Shown here: in pieces, positions 24,754-34,337 of the stretch | Numbering within the stretch: the first letter of the stretch is position 1 | How the letters are laid out: each line of letters opens with the position of its first letter | Translations under genes and position numbers: made by a program | Notes under the pieces: generated by a model | What the model saw: the letters and a program-made list of their open reading frames with translations, nothing else | Databases searched by the model: none | What the model was told of the DNA's origin: nothing | DNA from: Hymenobacter aquaticus | GTDB taxonomy: Bacteria; Bacteroidota; Bacteroidia; Cytophagales; Hymenobacteraceae | DNA: 64,000 nucleotides | Direction of reading: 5' to 3' | NCBI RefSeq assembly: GCF_004765605.1 | Contig: NZ_SRLC01000003.1 | Location: forward strand, 558,001 to 622,000

Positions 24754-25377
24754 ATGAAAAAGATTGTTCTCCTACTGCTGTTGGCCGCGTTGGGAATCGG
24801 CGGCTACCTGTACTACCGCAGCCTTACCACCGGACCAGAATATTCGCTGATGCAGGCGGCCAAAGCCACCCAGGACCACGACATGACGGCCTTTGAGCGC
24901 TACGTGGACGTGAACAGCGTGACGGGCAGCCTCGTCGACCAGGTGACGGCCCAGAGCTCGGTGCTGGGCATGCTCAATCCGGGCTCGTTTGCTTTTAAAG
25001 GCGCCCTGCGTCTGCTCAAGCCCCAGCTGGCGAAGGCGGCCCACAAAGAGGTGCAGAACTACGTGGAGACCGGCTCGCTGGAAGCCGCCGCCGCCGCGCA
25101 GCCGGAGCGGGTCGTGAAAGTATCGTTGGCCGGGCTGGCCAGCAAAGTGGTGAGCACCGACAGCAAGTTCAAGGACATCAAATACGTGAACGAGCAGAAT
25201 GGCCAGGCGCTGGTGGGCATCGAAATCACCCAGCCCAAGTACGACACCACGATGGTGATTGAGGTGAAGATGCAGGACAAGGGCGACTACTGGCAGGTAA
25301 AGGAAATCACCAATACGGGCGAGCTGCTGAAGCACGTAGCCCGGCTGGAAAAAGACCGGCTGCTGAAGCGCGACTAA
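24754..25377 (+). CDS. DUF2939 family anchored protein
   Basis: A 207-residue protein with a hydrophobic N-terminus (MKKIVLLLLLAALGIGGYLYYR) likely to anchor it, then the DUF2939-like GPEYSLMQAAKATQDHDMTAFERYVDVNSV and a beta domain (DTTMVIEVKMQDKGDYWQVKEI). Function is unknown. A TAGTTTTG -7 box matching TAnnTTTG lies at 24715-24722, 31 bases before the ATG, supporting the start. The gene is monocistronic and ends in a strong bidirectional terminator. Confidence 0.8.
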   Translation: MKKIVLLLLLAALGIGGYLYYRSLTTGPEYSLMQAAKATQDHDMTAFERYVDVNSVTGSLVDQVTAQSSVLGMLNPGSFAFKGALRLLKPQLAKAAHKEVQNYVETGSLEAAAAAQPERVVKVSLAGLASKVVSTDSKFKDIKYVNEQNGQALVGIEITQPKYDTTMVIEVKMQDKGDYWQVKEITNTGELLKHVARLEKDRLLKRD

Positions 25378-25406
25378 GCGCCCGCACGCTGCCGGATGAA
25401 AGCCAA

Positions 25407-25445
25407 CAGAAAGCCCCGCCATAATGTATGTGGCGGGGCTTTCTG
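25407..25445. terminator. bidirectional terminator
   Basis: CAGAAAGCCCCGCCA (25407-25421) and TGGCGGGGCTTTCTG (25431-25445) form a perfect 15-bp stem with a 9-base loop between the convergent DUF2939 and PLDc_N genes. Confidence 0.85.
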
Positions 25446-25465
25446 TTTAGCAGTATCGGGGGAGG

Positions 25466-25735
25466 CTACTTACGCCCTGAAAACAGGAAGTAGATGATGG
25501 AGCCCCCGAACGGGAAAAACCAGATGATAAGGCCCCAGATAATTTTCTTACCGATGGACCAGTCCTGCTTGATCAGGCTGAGCACGGCCAACACGGCAAC
25601 AATCAGGTAGGCGACGCCGAAGATGGTCAGGGAGCCGTCGGAGCGACGACCCGAGCAGCTGGAAAGGAACGCCAGGAAGGAAAGAAGCAGGGCAGTAACC
25701 GGCAGCCGGTTGGCGAGAGCAGCAATCTTGTTCAT
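25466..25735 (-). CDS. PLDc_N-domain small membrane lipoprotein-like protein
   Basis: The 89-residue protein has an N-terminal hydrophobic segment ending in LSSCSGRR, which could be a lipobox or a transmembrane helix, then two helices with GVAYLIVAVLAVLSLIKQDWSIGKKIIWGLIIWFFPFGGSIIYFLFS, the phospholipase D nuclease N-terminal (PLDc_N) two-helix motif. It has no catalytic domain. Such short proteins are frequent in this phylum and of unknown role. Confidence 0.82.
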   Translation of the reverse strand: MNKIAALANRLPVTALLLSFLAFLSSCSGRRSDGSLTIFGVAYLIVAVLAVLSLIKQDWSIGKKIIWGLIIWFFPFGGSIIYFLFSGRK

Positions 25736-25849
25736 GAGGGTCAGGTGTAGAGAAGTGTGGAAGGAGAATATGCCGCTCTTTACGCACGACTCCCAGAATG
25801 GATATAAGCGCAGCTATATACTGTAATTAACTTGTTGATAATCAATTTA

Positions 25850-26494
25850 TTAAAATACAAACCGCTGAATTTCGCTCCAGAAATGCGGGGCAGCCTCCGG
25901 TAAGAACATGAGCGTCAGAATGATACCATAGAGGGCGCCGTAGAAGTGAGCGTCGTGGTTGATATTGTCGCCGCGCCGCCGGCCCATGTAGTAGGAATAG
26001 CCCAGGTAGAGGAAGCCGAAGATGAAGGGCTTGATAGGAAACGGAATCGGGAAGATGATAATGCCCTGCCCTTCGCCGCCCACGGGATTGAACAGGATGC
26101 TGGCAAACAGCACGGCCGCCACGCCCCCGGAAGCGCCCAGGCTGCGGTAGTCGGGGTCGGAGCGGTGGCGGAAGTAGGTGGGCAGATCCGAAACGATGAT
26201 GCCACCGAGGTAGATGGCCAGAAACTGCAGCAGGCCGACGGTGGTGCCACTGTTCATCACCAGCGTATCCTGCACGACCTGCCCGAAGGAGTAAAAGGCA
26301 ATCATGTTGAAGATAAGGTGCATCCAGTCGGCGTGCAGGAAGCCGGAAGTGAGCAGGCGGTACCATTCGCCGTTGCGGCGCATCCGCAGGGGGTTGAGAA
26401 TCCAGCTTTCCATCAGCTCCTGGTTGGACCAGGCGTAGATGGAGATGCCGGCCGTGAGGATAAGGAGAACAAAGGGGGCATTGAGGTTCAGCAT
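25850..26494 (-). CDS. rhomboid family intramembrane serine protease
   Basis: The 214-residue protein has six transmembrane helices. The catalytic serine lies in SLGASGGVAAVLFAS near residue 118, the catalytic histidine in HDAHFYGALYGIIL near residue 180, and WYRLLTSGFLHADWMHLIFNM carries the conserved rhomboid L1 and TM2 features. It cleaves transmembrane substrates within the inner membrane; substrate unknown. Complete, single-gene unit. Confidence 0.93.
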   Translation of the reverse strand: MLNLNAPFVLLILTAGISIYAWSNQELMESWILNPLRMRRNGEWYRLLTSGFLHADWMHLIFNMIAFYSFGQVVQDTLVMNSGTTVGLLQFLAIYLGGIIVSDLPTYFRHRSDPDYRSLGASGGVAAVLFASILFNPVGGEGQGIIIFPIPFPIKPFIFGFLYLGYSYYMGRRRGDNINHDAHFYGALYGIILTLMFLPEAAPHFWSEIQRFVF

Positions 26495-26632
26495 GCGGGG
26501 AAGAGTTGAGGCGGAGTTGAGAAATGATGTTTTAATGGCTTCTGACGGCCTAAGTACGCCCGGAACGAACGAAGACTCAGCCTACCGGGCCAAGTCTTCG
26601 TGAAGGGCTTAAAAACGCGTGATTTGCCGGGC

Positions 26633-27604
26633 TTAGTTTTCACGCTCCATTAGCTGCAGCGCCAGGCGGCGGAGCGGCTCTTTGCGCTCGGCGGCTACTG
26701 ACACCCGCTCGAGGTGCTGCAAGGCATCCTGGAAGTATTGGTTGATGAGGTCTTCGGTCTGGGGCCGGATGCCGAGCTGGTCGTAGATGGCCCGCACGGC
26801 CTGCACCTTGGCGTCGGCATCGGGCACGGGCTGGCCGATGTGCCGGGCCAGCGTAGCGCGCTGCTCGGGGCCGGCCTGGGCCTGGGCGGTGAGCAGCAGA
26901 AAGGTTTTCTTGTCCGAGACGATGTCGCCGCCGACGCGCTTGCCGAAGGTGGCCGCGTCGCCGTAGACGTCGAGCAGGTCGTCGCGGAGCTGGAAGGCCA
27001 GGCCGATGTCGGTGCCGAACTGGCGCAGGTGGTCGGCCGCTTCCGGGGAAGCGCCACCGAGCAGGGCACCCAGCTCCAGGCAGAAGCCCAGCAGCACGGC
27101 CGTCTTCAGCCGAATCATATCCAGGTACTGCCCGATGCTGACCTGCCCTTCCGTCTCGAAGTTCATGTCCCACTGCTGGCCCTCGCAGACCTCGGCGGCC
27201 GTCTGGCTGAACTTGCGCAGCACGGTGGCCAGCAGTTCGGGGCGCACGTCCAGAAACAGCTCGTAGGCCCGCACCAGCATCACGTCGCCGCTGAGGATGG
27301 CCACGTTGGCGTTCCACTTTTCGTGCACCGTGGGCTGGCCGCGGCGCAACGGGGCCTGATCCATGATGTCGTCGTGGAGCAGGGTGAAATTGTGGAAGAC
27401 CTCGGTGCCCAGGGCCGGCTTGAGGATGGGGTCGAGGTCGTCAGTGAAGAGGTGGGCACCCAGCAGCGTGAGCAGGGGTCGGATGCGCTTACCGCCCAGA
27501 GCCATGATGTAGCGGATGGGCTCGTAGAGGGCCTCGGGGGCCTCGCCGTAGCGCTGCTGCGCCAGGGCAGCGGTGATTTTATCGGAGAAGTAAGACAGGT
27601 TCAC
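26633..27604 (-). CDS. polyprenyl (isoprenyl) diphosphate synthase
   Basis: The 323-residue protein has GGKRIRPLL at residues 37-45, the first aspartate-rich motif LLHDDIMDQAPLRRGQPT (Asp at 78-82), and the second LRDDLLDVYGD near residue 209, with KTFLLLTA after it. It elongates allylic diphosphates with isopentenyl diphosphate. Product chain length cannot be read with confidence, though the bulky residues before the first motif suggest a short-chain (geranylgeranyl- or farnesyl-type) or medium-chain enzyme. Start at ATG 27604. Confidence 0.92.
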   Translation of the reverse strand: MNLSYFSDKITAALAQQRYGEAPEALYEPIRYIMALGGKRIRPLLTLLGAHLFTDDLDPILKPALGTEVFHNFTLLHDDIMDQAPLRRGQPTVHEKWNANVAILSGDVMLVRAYELFLDVRPELLATVLRKFSQTAAEVCEGQQWDMNFETEGQVSIGQYLDMIRLKTAVLLGFCLELGALLGGASPEAADHLRQFGTDIGLAFQLRDDLLDVYGDAATFGKRVGGDIVSDKKTFLLLTAQAQAGPEQRATLARHIGQPVPDADAKVQAVRAIYDQLGIRPQTEDLINQYFQDALQHLERVSVAAERKEPLRRLALQLMEREN

Positions 27605-27753
27605 AGAGCATCAAAAAGGTGCGGCGGAAAGGTACGCACGGTGGCGGTGATTTAGTGAAATGGCGAGATGGGGAGTTTTGTTCTGAGGAACCTGACAGCC
27701 CAGACCAGCGTGCCGAATCGTTGGCTTGAAAACGCCTTTGCCTAACTTCCCCT

Positions 27754-28278
27754 ATGCTGCTACCCTTACACACCCAGTTGCTCGGCGCGACGCTATTTCT
27801 GCTGCCGGTTGCCGCCACGGCCCAGCATTCCTACAATCGCTGGGAAGCCCAGCCGCCGGCCCCGGTAGCCAAGCCCGCCAGGCCCGCTGCTACCCCATCA
27901 CCCGCCCGCCGCACCGAAGTAGTCACGGTAGTCAGTACTGCTGATTCGGCGGCTATAGCAACCGGCAAAGTGAGCCGAGTAGAACGGGTGGAGATAATGC
28001 CGGAATTTCCGGGTGGCAGCTATAACTACCAGCACTACGTTCGCAAAAACCTAAAGCGGCCCAAAGGCCCCCGGCAAACTGGGGTAGTGCAAGTCACGTT
28101 TACCGTGCTGAAATCGGGGGCGGTGGCCGATGCCCACGTAAAACCCGGCAACGGAATTGATGCCGCCCACGATGCCGCGGCAGTTGACCTGATGAGCAAA
28201 GCACCCCGGTTTACGCCGGGCCGGCGGGAAGGTGGAATTGCTGATATGGAAGTAACCTACCCGGTGGAGTTTCGCTGA
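27754..28278 (+). CDS. secreted TonB-C-domain protein
   Basis: The 174-residue protein has a signal peptide (MLLPLHTQLLGATLFLLPVA, cleavage near AATAQ), a Pro/Ala-rich linker, then a TonB C-terminal-like fold: MPEFPGGSYNYQHYVRKNLKRPK, GVVQVTFTVLKSGAVADAHVKPGNG and DLMSKAPRFTPGRREG. There is no N-terminal membrane anchor of the standard TonB type, so it is probably a stand-alone periplasmic or lipid-free TonB-like domain, frequent in Bacteroidota. Function unknown beyond the fold. Confidence 0.82.
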   Translation: MLLPLHTQLLGATLFLLPVAATAQHSYNRWEAQPPAPVAKPARPAATPSPARRTEVVTVVSTADSAAIATGKVSRVERVEIMPEFPGGSYNYQHYVRKNLKRPKGPRQTGVVQVTFTVLKSGAVADAHVKPGNGIDAAHDAAAVDLMSKAPRFTPGRREGGIADMEVTYPVEFR

Positions 28279-28298
28279 GCCACCAGAGTTGCCCACCA

Positions 28299-28335
28299 AA
28301 AAGCCCTTTCCCGTTAGCAACGAGAAAGGGCTTTT
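28299..28335. terminator. bidirectional terminator between TonB-like gene and rnr
   Basis: AAAAGCCCTTTC (28299-28310) pairs with GAAAGGGCTTTT (28324-28335); the loop contains an inner CGTT/AACG pairing. Poly-A and poly-T flanks suit both convergent genes. Confidence 0.85.
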
Positions 28336-28420
28336 CACTTAAGGCAGCTCAGTGCGTTTCAGAGGACGGATTAGCTGCGCTGTCCTGCGGGTGCTGCGCT
28401 CTGCTCGCCATGACACGCCC

Positions 28421-30958
28421 CTACCGTCGGCGCTTATCACCGCCGCCGCTGCGGCCGCCACCTTTGCCGCCCGGGCCGCGGCCACCGCCGGGCTTCTCGC
28501 CGCGCGGGCCACGGCTGCGGTCCGAACGGTCGCCGCCGCGGCTGTTGCGGCGCTCGTCTTTCTCCCGGCTTTTCTCATGATCGGGGCGGTTGTCCACTAC
28601 CTCGAAGTCGATGGTGCGGTCGAGCAGGTTGGCGGCTTTTACGACCACTTGGATTTCGTCGCCGAACTGGATGATCTTCTTGTTGCGCTGCCCGATGAGG
28701 CGGTAGTTGTCCTTGTCGAGCTCGTAGAAGTCACCGGGCAAATCACTCAGGCGGATCATACCTTCGCACTTGTTCTCCTCGATTTCGACGTAGAGGCCCC
28801 ACTCGGTCAGGCCCGAGACGACGCCCTTGAACTGCTCGCCAATCACGTCGGCCATGAACTCGACCTGCTTGTACTTGATGCTGGCGCGCTCGGCATTGGC
28901 GGCCAGCTTCTCGCGCTCGGAGGAGTGCTTGCACTCTTCTTCCACGGGCTCCACCTTCACGTTTTTGCCGCCCTGCAGGTAGTGTTCCAGCAGGCGGTGG
29001 GCCATCATGTCGGGGTAGCGGCGGATGGGCGAGGTGAAGTGCGAGTAGTGCTCGAAGGCCAGGCCAAAGTGGCCCATCGGCTCGGTGGTGTACTTGGCCT
29101 TGGACATGGTACGCACGGCCAGGGTCTGGATGACGTTCTGCTCGGGGCGGCCCACCACTTCCATCGACAAATCGTTGAGCTCGGTGCTGAGCTTTTTCGG
29201 GTTCGTCAGGTCCAGGGTGTGGCCAAACTTCTGGGCGAAGAGGGCGAAGTTCTGGAGCCGGTCGGCGTCGGGCGCGTCGTGCACGCGGTACACCATCGTG
29301 AAGCGCGGGTTGGTTTTCTTGAGCTTGTACACGAACTCGGCCACCTTGCGGTTGGCCATCAGCATGAACTCCTCAATCATCTTATGGGCGTCCTTGCGCT
29401 CCTTCACATACACGCCCAGGGGCTTGCCGTTCTCGTCGAGGCGGAACTTCACTTCCTGGGTTTCGAAGCTGATGGCGCCCTTGCGGAACCGCTCGGCGCA
29501 GATCTTCTTGGCCATGTCGTTCATCAGCACGATTTCGGCGGCGTAGTCGCCCTCCCCGCTTTCGATACGCTCCTGGGCCTCCTCGTAGCTGAAGCGGCGG
29601 TCGGAGTGAATGATGGTTTTGCCAAACCACGAGTCGTAGAGCTTGCCTTTCTCGTCGAGCTCAAACACGGCCGAAAACGTGAGCTTGTCTTCGTGGGGCC
29701 GCAGCGAGCAGACGCCGTTGGAGAGGCGCTCGGGCAGCATCGGAATTACCCGGTCGACGAGGTAGACGGAGGTGGCGCGGTGCTTGGCTTCACGCTCCAG
29801 CTCGGTGCCGGGCGTCACGTAGTGGGTCACGTCGGCAATGTGCACGCCGATTTCCCAGTGCCCGTTCTCCAGCTTCTGAATGCTGAGGGCATCGTCGAAG
29901 TCCTTGGCGTCGGCCGGGTCGATGGTGAAGGTGGTGATGGGGCGGAAGTCGCGGCGCCTGGCAATTTCCTCCTCGGAAATCCGGTCGGGAATGGCTTCGG
30001 ACTCTTCCTCCACGTCGGCCGGGAATTCGAAGGGCAGGCCGAACTCGGCCATGATGGCGTTAATCTCGGCCTCGTTCTGACCAGCCGGCCCGAAGCTGCG
30101 CACGATTTCGCCCACGGGGTGGCGGGTGCTGTCCTCGGGCCACTCGGTGATGCTGACCAGCACCTTCTCGCCGTCGTTGGCACCGTGCAAGGCCTCGTAG
30201 GGCACGAACACGTCGAAGTAAAGCTTGCGGTGGTCGGGCGAGACGAAGCCGAAGCCGCCCTGCAGCTTGAGCTGGCCCACGATTTCGGTTTTGACCCGGT
30301 TCACCACTTCCACCACGTCGCCCACGGGGCGGCCGTCGCGCTGCCCGCGCAGGCGGATGCGGACGGTGTCGCCCTGCATGGCAAACTTGAGGCGGTCGGT
30401 GAAGACGCGCACGTCGGTTTCACTTTCCTCCGAGATGACGAAGGCGTACTGGCTGGTGGCCAGGGCTACGGTGCCGGTGATGGTATCGGAGCCGGGCTGA
30501 CCCCGCTCCCGGTAGGGCGTGTGGCCGGGCGCGGGCTGCCCGTCGCCGGGCTCGTCGAAGCCCTGGGTACGGCGGCGGCGCACGATGGGGTCGTTGCCGA
30601 ACTCGGCTTCCACGGGGCGGCCACCCTTCACGACCTTCTTGCCGTGGTCGGGGCGCTCGGCGGCCAGGGGCTGCACCTTCTGGGCTTCGGGGTCGGAGAG
30701 GCGGTAATCGTCGTTCTGGAGGTGGGTCAGCTGGCCGGAGTTGCGCAGGGTTTTGAGGTGAATGAACACGTCTTCGCGCTGCTCCTTGGTGGTCACGCCC
30801 AGGCGGCGCGAGAGTTGACGGTAGGAAAATACTTTGCCGGGGTTGTCGGCAAAAATGCGGTACACCAGGCTTTTCGTTACTGGGGCAGGCGCGGCTTTGG
30901 GCGCGCGGGAGGCTTTCGCGGAAGCGCGGGGAGCCTCGGATTCGTCTTTTTTCTTCAT
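28421..30958 (-). CDS. rnr: ribonuclease R
   Basis: The ATG at 30958 (MKKKDESEAPRAS) is preferred over 31102, whose extra 48 residues are out of character. The 845-residue product has a lysine/alanine-rich N-terminus, a winged-helix and two cold-shock domains, the RNB catalytic core with DPADAKDFDDAL near residue 345 and VHIADVTHYVTPG, and an S1 domain ending in GMIRLSDLPGDFYELD. The extreme C-terminus (last 50 residues) is Arg/Gly/Lys-rich, as in the RluB N-terminus. 3' to 5' exoribonuclease acting on structured RNA. Confidence 0.95.
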   Translation of the reverse strand: MKKKDESEAPRASAKASRAPKAAPAPVTKSLVYRIFADNPGKVFSYRQLSRRLGVTTKEQREDVFIHLKTLRNSGQLTHLQNDDYRLSDPEAQKVQPLAAERPDHGKKVVKGGRPVEAEFGNDPIVRRRRTQGFDEPGDGQPAPGHTPYRERGQPGSDTITGTVALATSQYAFVISEESETDVRVFTDRLKFAMQGDTVRIRLRGQRDGRPVGDVVEVVNRVKTEIVGQLKLQGGFGFVSPDHRKLYFDVFVPYEALHGANDGEKVLVSITEWPEDSTRHPVGEIVRSFGPAGQNEAEINAIMAEFGLPFEFPADVEEESEAIPDRISEEEIARRRDFRPITTFTIDPADAKDFDDALSIQKLENGHWEIGVHIADVTHYVTPGTELEREAKHRATSVYLVDRVIPMLPERLSNGVCSLRPHEDKLTFSAVFELDEKGKLYDSWFGKTIIHSDRRFSYEEAQERIESGEGDYAAEIVLMNDMAKKICAERFRKGAISFETQEVKFRLDENGKPLGVYVKERKDAHKMIEEFMLMANRKVAEFVYKLKKTNPRFTMVYRVHDAPDADRLQNFALFAQKFGHTLDLTNPKKLSTELNDLSMEVVGRPEQNVIQTLAVRTMSKAKYTTEPMGHFGLAFEHYSHFTSPIRRYPDMMAHRLLEHYLQGGKNVKVEPVEEECKHSSEREKLAANAERASIKYKQVEFMADVIGEQFKGVVSGLTEWGLYVEIEENKCEGMIRLSDLPGDFYELDKDNYRLIGQRNKKIIQFGDEIQVVVKAANLLDRTIDFEVVDNRPDHEKSREKDERRNSRGGDRSDRSRGPRGEKPGGGRGPGGKGGGRSGGGDKRRR

Positions 30959-31344
30959 TAGAAAATAAGGGTGCCGCCAGTTGTTTTCGGTTTCGCAGGC
31001 GGCGCAGGTAAATGGAAAGTACGCGTGACGCGGTTGGTCAGGCGCGGGGGGTGAATGGTAAGTTGAACGCGGCCCAGGCGGCCGGGTTTTGGCCGCGGCC
31101 AAAAAGCTTCAGCGCGGCAGACTAGGGATAATACGGAATAAATTCGAGAAGAACTATATGCGGGAAGGTTAAGGAATTGGTGCAGGCTGATCTGGTAATG
31201 GTTGTGTAGTTGTGCTTATAGATTCAGGATGAAGGATAGTATGGCGAGATAAACAACGATTGACCACCCCGCCCTTCGGGCACCCACGCCGCTTGATGCG
31301 CGGAATTTGAAAAAAGGAGGGGAATTATTGTTTAAGCAGCCCTC
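30959..31344. other. 386-base intergenic region without a gene
   Basis: Holds the rnr leader (30959-31140) and, near 31257-31345, a degenerate GC-rich motif with GCCC-TTC-GGGC and a possible AGGAGGG/CCCTCCT pairing (31314-31346) that reaches into the ABC gene's stop region. No tRNA or short gene is seen. Confidence 0.55.
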
Positions 31345-33246
31345 CTACACCTCCACGGCCCGGCGGGCTACGGCGGCGCGAATGTCGCTGGGCTCGTCTT
31401 TGGGAATGGCGGCCAGCAGCTGCTTGGTGTAGTCGTGCCGGGGGTTGGCGTAGACTTCGGCGGCCGGGCCGCTTTCTACTATCTGCCCCTGGCTCATGAC
31501 CAGGAGCCGGTCGGACATGAAGCGGGCCACCGACAAATCGTGGGTGATGAAGAGGTAGGTGATGCCGAAGTCGCGCTTGAGCTGGTTGAGCAAGTTCAGC
31601 ACCTGGGCCTGCACCGATACGTCGAGGGCCGACACCGACTCGTCGCAGACGATGCACTTGGGCTGCAACGCCAGGGCGCGGGCAATGCAGATGCGCTGGC
31701 GCTGACCGCCCGAGAATTCGTGCGGGTAGCGCAGGTAGTGCTCTTCCTTCAAGCCCACGGTGCGGAGCAGCTCCAGCACCCGCGCCTTCTGCTCCTGCTT
31801 GGTGCCGCCCACGTGGTGCACCCGCATCGGCTCCAGAATGGCTTCGCCCACGGTCAGCATCGGGTTCAGGGCCGCGTACGGGTCCTGGAATACCATCTGA
31901 AATTCCTTGCGCCGTCTGCGCAGCTCGCCGGCGGGCAGCTTGGCCAGGTCCGTCTCTTCGAACAGAATGCGGCCGGCCGTTGGTTCCACCAGCCGCAAAA
32001 GCGCCCGGCCCAGCGTGGTCTTGCCGCAGCCCGACTCGCCCACCAGCCCCACGGTTTCACCCCGGAAGATGTCGAAGCTGACGCCGTCGACGGCCCGCAC
32101 GAACTCGGGCTTGCGGTTGAAGAAGCCCTTGCGGATGGGAAAGTGGACGTTCAGGTTTTCAACGCGTAAGAGCGGGTCGGGGCTTGTGGCTAAAGCAGCG
32201 CTTGAAGCCTGGGCGGCGAGTTCTGCATTCAGCACCTCTCCCCTGGTTTCGCCGGCCAAAATTGCCTCATTTTGTTCCACGGGGAACGTTTTGGTGGTTT
32301 CAATAGAAATGTTATCAGAGGCAGCAGTTACGCCAATAGTTGAGCTTTCGGGCGTGGAACGGACGAGTTTTTCCACGAGGTTGCCCGCAGCGTCCTCGGT
32401 CATAAAATCGGCCACGACGGGCAGGCGCTCCTTCCCCACCGAGAGCTTGGGGCGGCAGGCCAGCAGGCCCTTGGTGTAGGGGTGCTGGGGGTTGGTGAAG
32501 ATGTCGAGCACCCGGCCCTGCTCCACCACCCGGCCCCGGTACATGACCAGAATCCGGTCGGCAATTTCGGCCACTACGCCCAGGTCGTGGGTGATGAAGA
32601 GCACGGCGGTGTTGTGCTGCCGGCGCAGCTCGTCGATGAGCTGCAGCATGCGGGCCTGCACCGTCACGTCGAGGGCGGTGGTGGGCTCGTCGGCAATGAG
32701 GATGGCTGGGTTGCAGGCCATGGCCATGGCAATCATCACGCGCTGCTTCTGGCCCCCGCTGATTTCGTGGGGATACGCCGTCAGGATTTTCTCGGGGCGG
32801 GGCAGCTGGGCCATGCGAAACAGCTCCACGGTGCGGACCTCGGCTTCCTTTTGGCTGAGCGAAGTGTGCAGGCGCAACGCTTCCACCACCTGGCTGCCGC
32901 AGGTGTAGACCGGGTTCAGGCTCGTCATCGGCTCCTGAAAAATCATGCTGATGTCGTTGCCGCGCACCTTCTGCAGCTGCTGATCCGGGAGCTGGAGCAA
33001 ATCGACTTCGCCCAGCGCCTCGGAGTGAAACCGGGCCGTGCCGCTGGTAATGCGGCCGGGCGGCATGGGAATCAGGCCCATTAAAGCCAGGGAGGTGACG
33101 GACTTGCCCGAGCCCGATTCGCCCACGATGGCCACGGTTTCGCCCCGGTGCAGGTCGAAAGACACGTCCTGCACGGCCCGCACGTCGCCGCGGTGGGAAC
33201 GGAAGTCGATGGTCAGGTTGCGGACGGACAGGATGGGTTCGGGCAC
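31345..33246 (-). CDS. fused dual ABC ATPase for oligopeptide-type transport (DppDF/YejF-like)
   Basis: The start is GTG at 33246 (coding [14 protein letters not shown]). The 633-residue protein is two full oligopeptide ABC ATPases in tandem: Walker [12 protein letters not shown] near residue 40 with signature SGGQKQRV; and [14 protein letters not shown] near residue 404 with signature SGGQRQRIC. Each has the typical C-terminal oligopeptide-binding extension ([24 protein letters not shown]). Between them (about 275-355) is a variable, poorly structured linker. Partner permeases and binding protein are not in the window. Confidence 0.92.
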   Translation of the reverse strand: MPEPILSVRNLTIDFRSHRGDVRAVQDVSFDLHRGETVAIVGESGSGKSVTSLALMGLIPMPPGRITSGTARFHSEALGEVDLLQLPDQQLQKVRGNDISMIFQEPMTSLNPVYTCGSQVVEALRLHTSLSQKEAEVRTVELFRMAQLPRPEKILTAYPHEISGGQKQRVMIAMAMACNPAILIADEPTTALDVTVQARMLQLIDELRRQHNTAVLFITHDLGVVAEIADRILVMYRGRVVEQGRVLDIFTNPQHPYTKGLLACRPKLSVGKERLPVVADFMTEDAAGNLVEKLVRSTPESSTIGVTAASDNISIETTKTFPVEQNEAILAGETRGEVLNAELAAQASSAALATSPDPLLRVENLNVHFPIRKGFFNRKPEFVRAVDGVSFDIFRGETVGLVGESGCGKTTLGRALLRLVEPTAGRILFEETDLAKLPAGELRRRRKEFQMVFQDPYAALNPMLTVGEAILEPMRVHHVGGTKQEQKARVLELLRTVGLKEEHYLRYPHEFSGGQRQRICIARALALQPKCIVCDESVSALDVSVQAQVLNLLNQLKRDFGITYLFITHDLSVARFMSDRLLVMSQGQIVESGPAAEVYANPRHDYTKQLLAAIPKDEPSDIRAAVARRAVEV

Positions 33247-33278
33247 GGGCGACGTTTGGTTAGGCTCTACAGGTAAAA

Positions 33279-33360
33279 GTAGCGCGAACTTTGTAGTTCG
33301 CGTCTCCGCGTCATTGCAACGATTGTCGTTCTGCCACGCGAACTACAAAGTTCGCGCTAC
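33279..33360. repeat. 82-bp nested palindromic element A
   Basis: Two 24-base arms (33279-33302 and 33337-33360) are perfect reverse complements around a 34-base core. Each arm is itself palindromic (CGCGAACT ... AGTTCGCG). The core contains CAACGATTGTCGTTC. The element at 57262 has the same build and a near-identical core. It stands between the ABC gene leader and the lspA terminator. Confidence 0.8.
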
Positions 33361-33380
33361 CGGGTATACTACAACAATAA

Positions 33381-33416
33381 AAAAAAGCCCACTGGATTGC
33401 TCCAGCGGGCTTTTTT
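33381..33416 (-). terminator. lspA terminator
   Basis: AAAAAAGCCCACTGGA (33381-33396) pairs with TCCAGCGGGCTTTTTT (33401-33416), 15 of 16 pairs, TTGC loop, and long A/T tails. It lies 19 bases past the lspA stop. Confidence 0.85.
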
Positions 33417-33434
33417 GGCTTTCAAAGCGGCACT

Positions 33435-34073
33435 TTACGCTACTTCCGACGTTTCCGCGTCGCGGCGGGGCACCTCGGGGGCGGCTTCGACGGCCCGCTC
33501 TTCGGCGAAAAACCGGTTCTGGTTGAACAGAATCAGCATTACCCCGATAAAGATGGCCGAATCGGCAATGTTGAAAATGGGCCACAGCGACACGTGCGTA
33601 CCGCCGACCAGGGGCCAGTTGGCGGGCAAAAAGCCTTCGTAGATGTCGACGTAGAGCATGTCGATTACCTGGCCGTGAAACCAGGGCGTGGGCGCGCCAA
33701 ACGGGGCATTATCGTAGATTTTACCGTAGAAAATCGAGTCAATCAGGTTGCCCACGGCCCCGCCCAGAATCAGGGCGACGCAGGCAATGAAGCCCGTGGC
33801 GGCCCGGCGGGCCCAGAGCTTGTAGATGTAGTAGCTGATGCCCACCATCGCCAGCAAGCGGAAGCTGGTCAGCAGGATTTTGCCGTAGGGCGGCGGCAGC
33901 TCCACGCCGAAAGCCATGCCGGGGTTCAGCGTGTAGTGCAGCTTGGCCCAGTCGCCAATCAGCGGGATTTCGCCGGCCATACCGGGCTGCATATAGGTAT
34001 GCACGGCCCACTTCGAGAGTTGGTCGATGACGATGACCAGCACAGCCAGCAGGTAGTATTTCCAGTACTTCAT
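33435..34073 (-). CDS. lspA: lipoprotein signal peptidase
   Basis: The 212-residue protein has four transmembrane helices and the two catalytic aspartate motifs: GGAVGNLIDSIFYG and FNIADSAIFIG. Start at ATG 34073 (MKYWKYYLLAVLVIVIDQLSK, with the conserved DQLSK). It removes signal peptides from prolipoproteins; lipoproteins such as LptC and the Ig-like protein in this window would be substrates. The C-terminal 30 residues are an extra Glu/Ala-rich tail. It lies downstream of ileS. Confidence 0.94.
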   Translation of the reverse strand: MKYWKYYLLAVLVIVIDQLSKWAVHTYMQPGMAGEIPLIGDWAKLHYTLNPGMAFGVELPPPYGKILLTSFRLLAMVGISYYIYKLWARRAATGFIACVALILGGAVGNLIDSIFYGKIYDNAPFGAPTPWFHGQVIDMLYVDIYEGFLPANWPLVGGTHVSLWPIFNIADSAIFIGVMLILFNQNRFFAEERAVEAAPEVPRRDAETSEVA

Positions 34074-34295
34074 TAGGTGGGAAATGAGAGGTTAGAAGTG
34101 AGAAGTGAGACTGCGCCCTGACGTAGTGTCAGCATCGGAACCTCTCCCCTCTCTTGGCACAAAGTGACGAAGAATTTTAGACTTTCCGGCGGGAGAAGCC
34201 CAAGCCTTCCTCAGGCCCTGTGGTATATATTTTTCGGGCGTTTTGTGCCCTTTTGAGCTGATTTGGCGGCCTGCAAAAACGCTTTGTGCGCCGGT

Positions 34296-34330
34296 GTGCC
34301 AACCGGCCTTTTCGCAAAGCCGGTTGGCAC
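34296..34330 (-). terminator. ileS terminator hairpin
   Basis: GTGCCAACCGGC (34296-34307) and GCCGGTTGGCAC (34319-34330) form a perfect 12-bp stem with an 11-base loop, 8 bases after the ileS stop. Confidence 0.7.
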
Positions 34331-34337
34331 CTTACCC

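Noticed and set aside
28352-30961. 869-residue plus-strand frame opposite RNase R
   Set aside because: Shadow of rnr with repetitive AVLG-rich text and no motif.
30959-31344. tRNA or small RNA gene
   Set aside because: No cloverleaf or anticodon arm could be found in this or any other gap in the window.
32275-32291. parS-like TGTTCCACGGGGAACG in the ABC gene linker
   Set aside because: 13 of 16 matches but asymmetric and inside coding sequence for the linker; probably chance.
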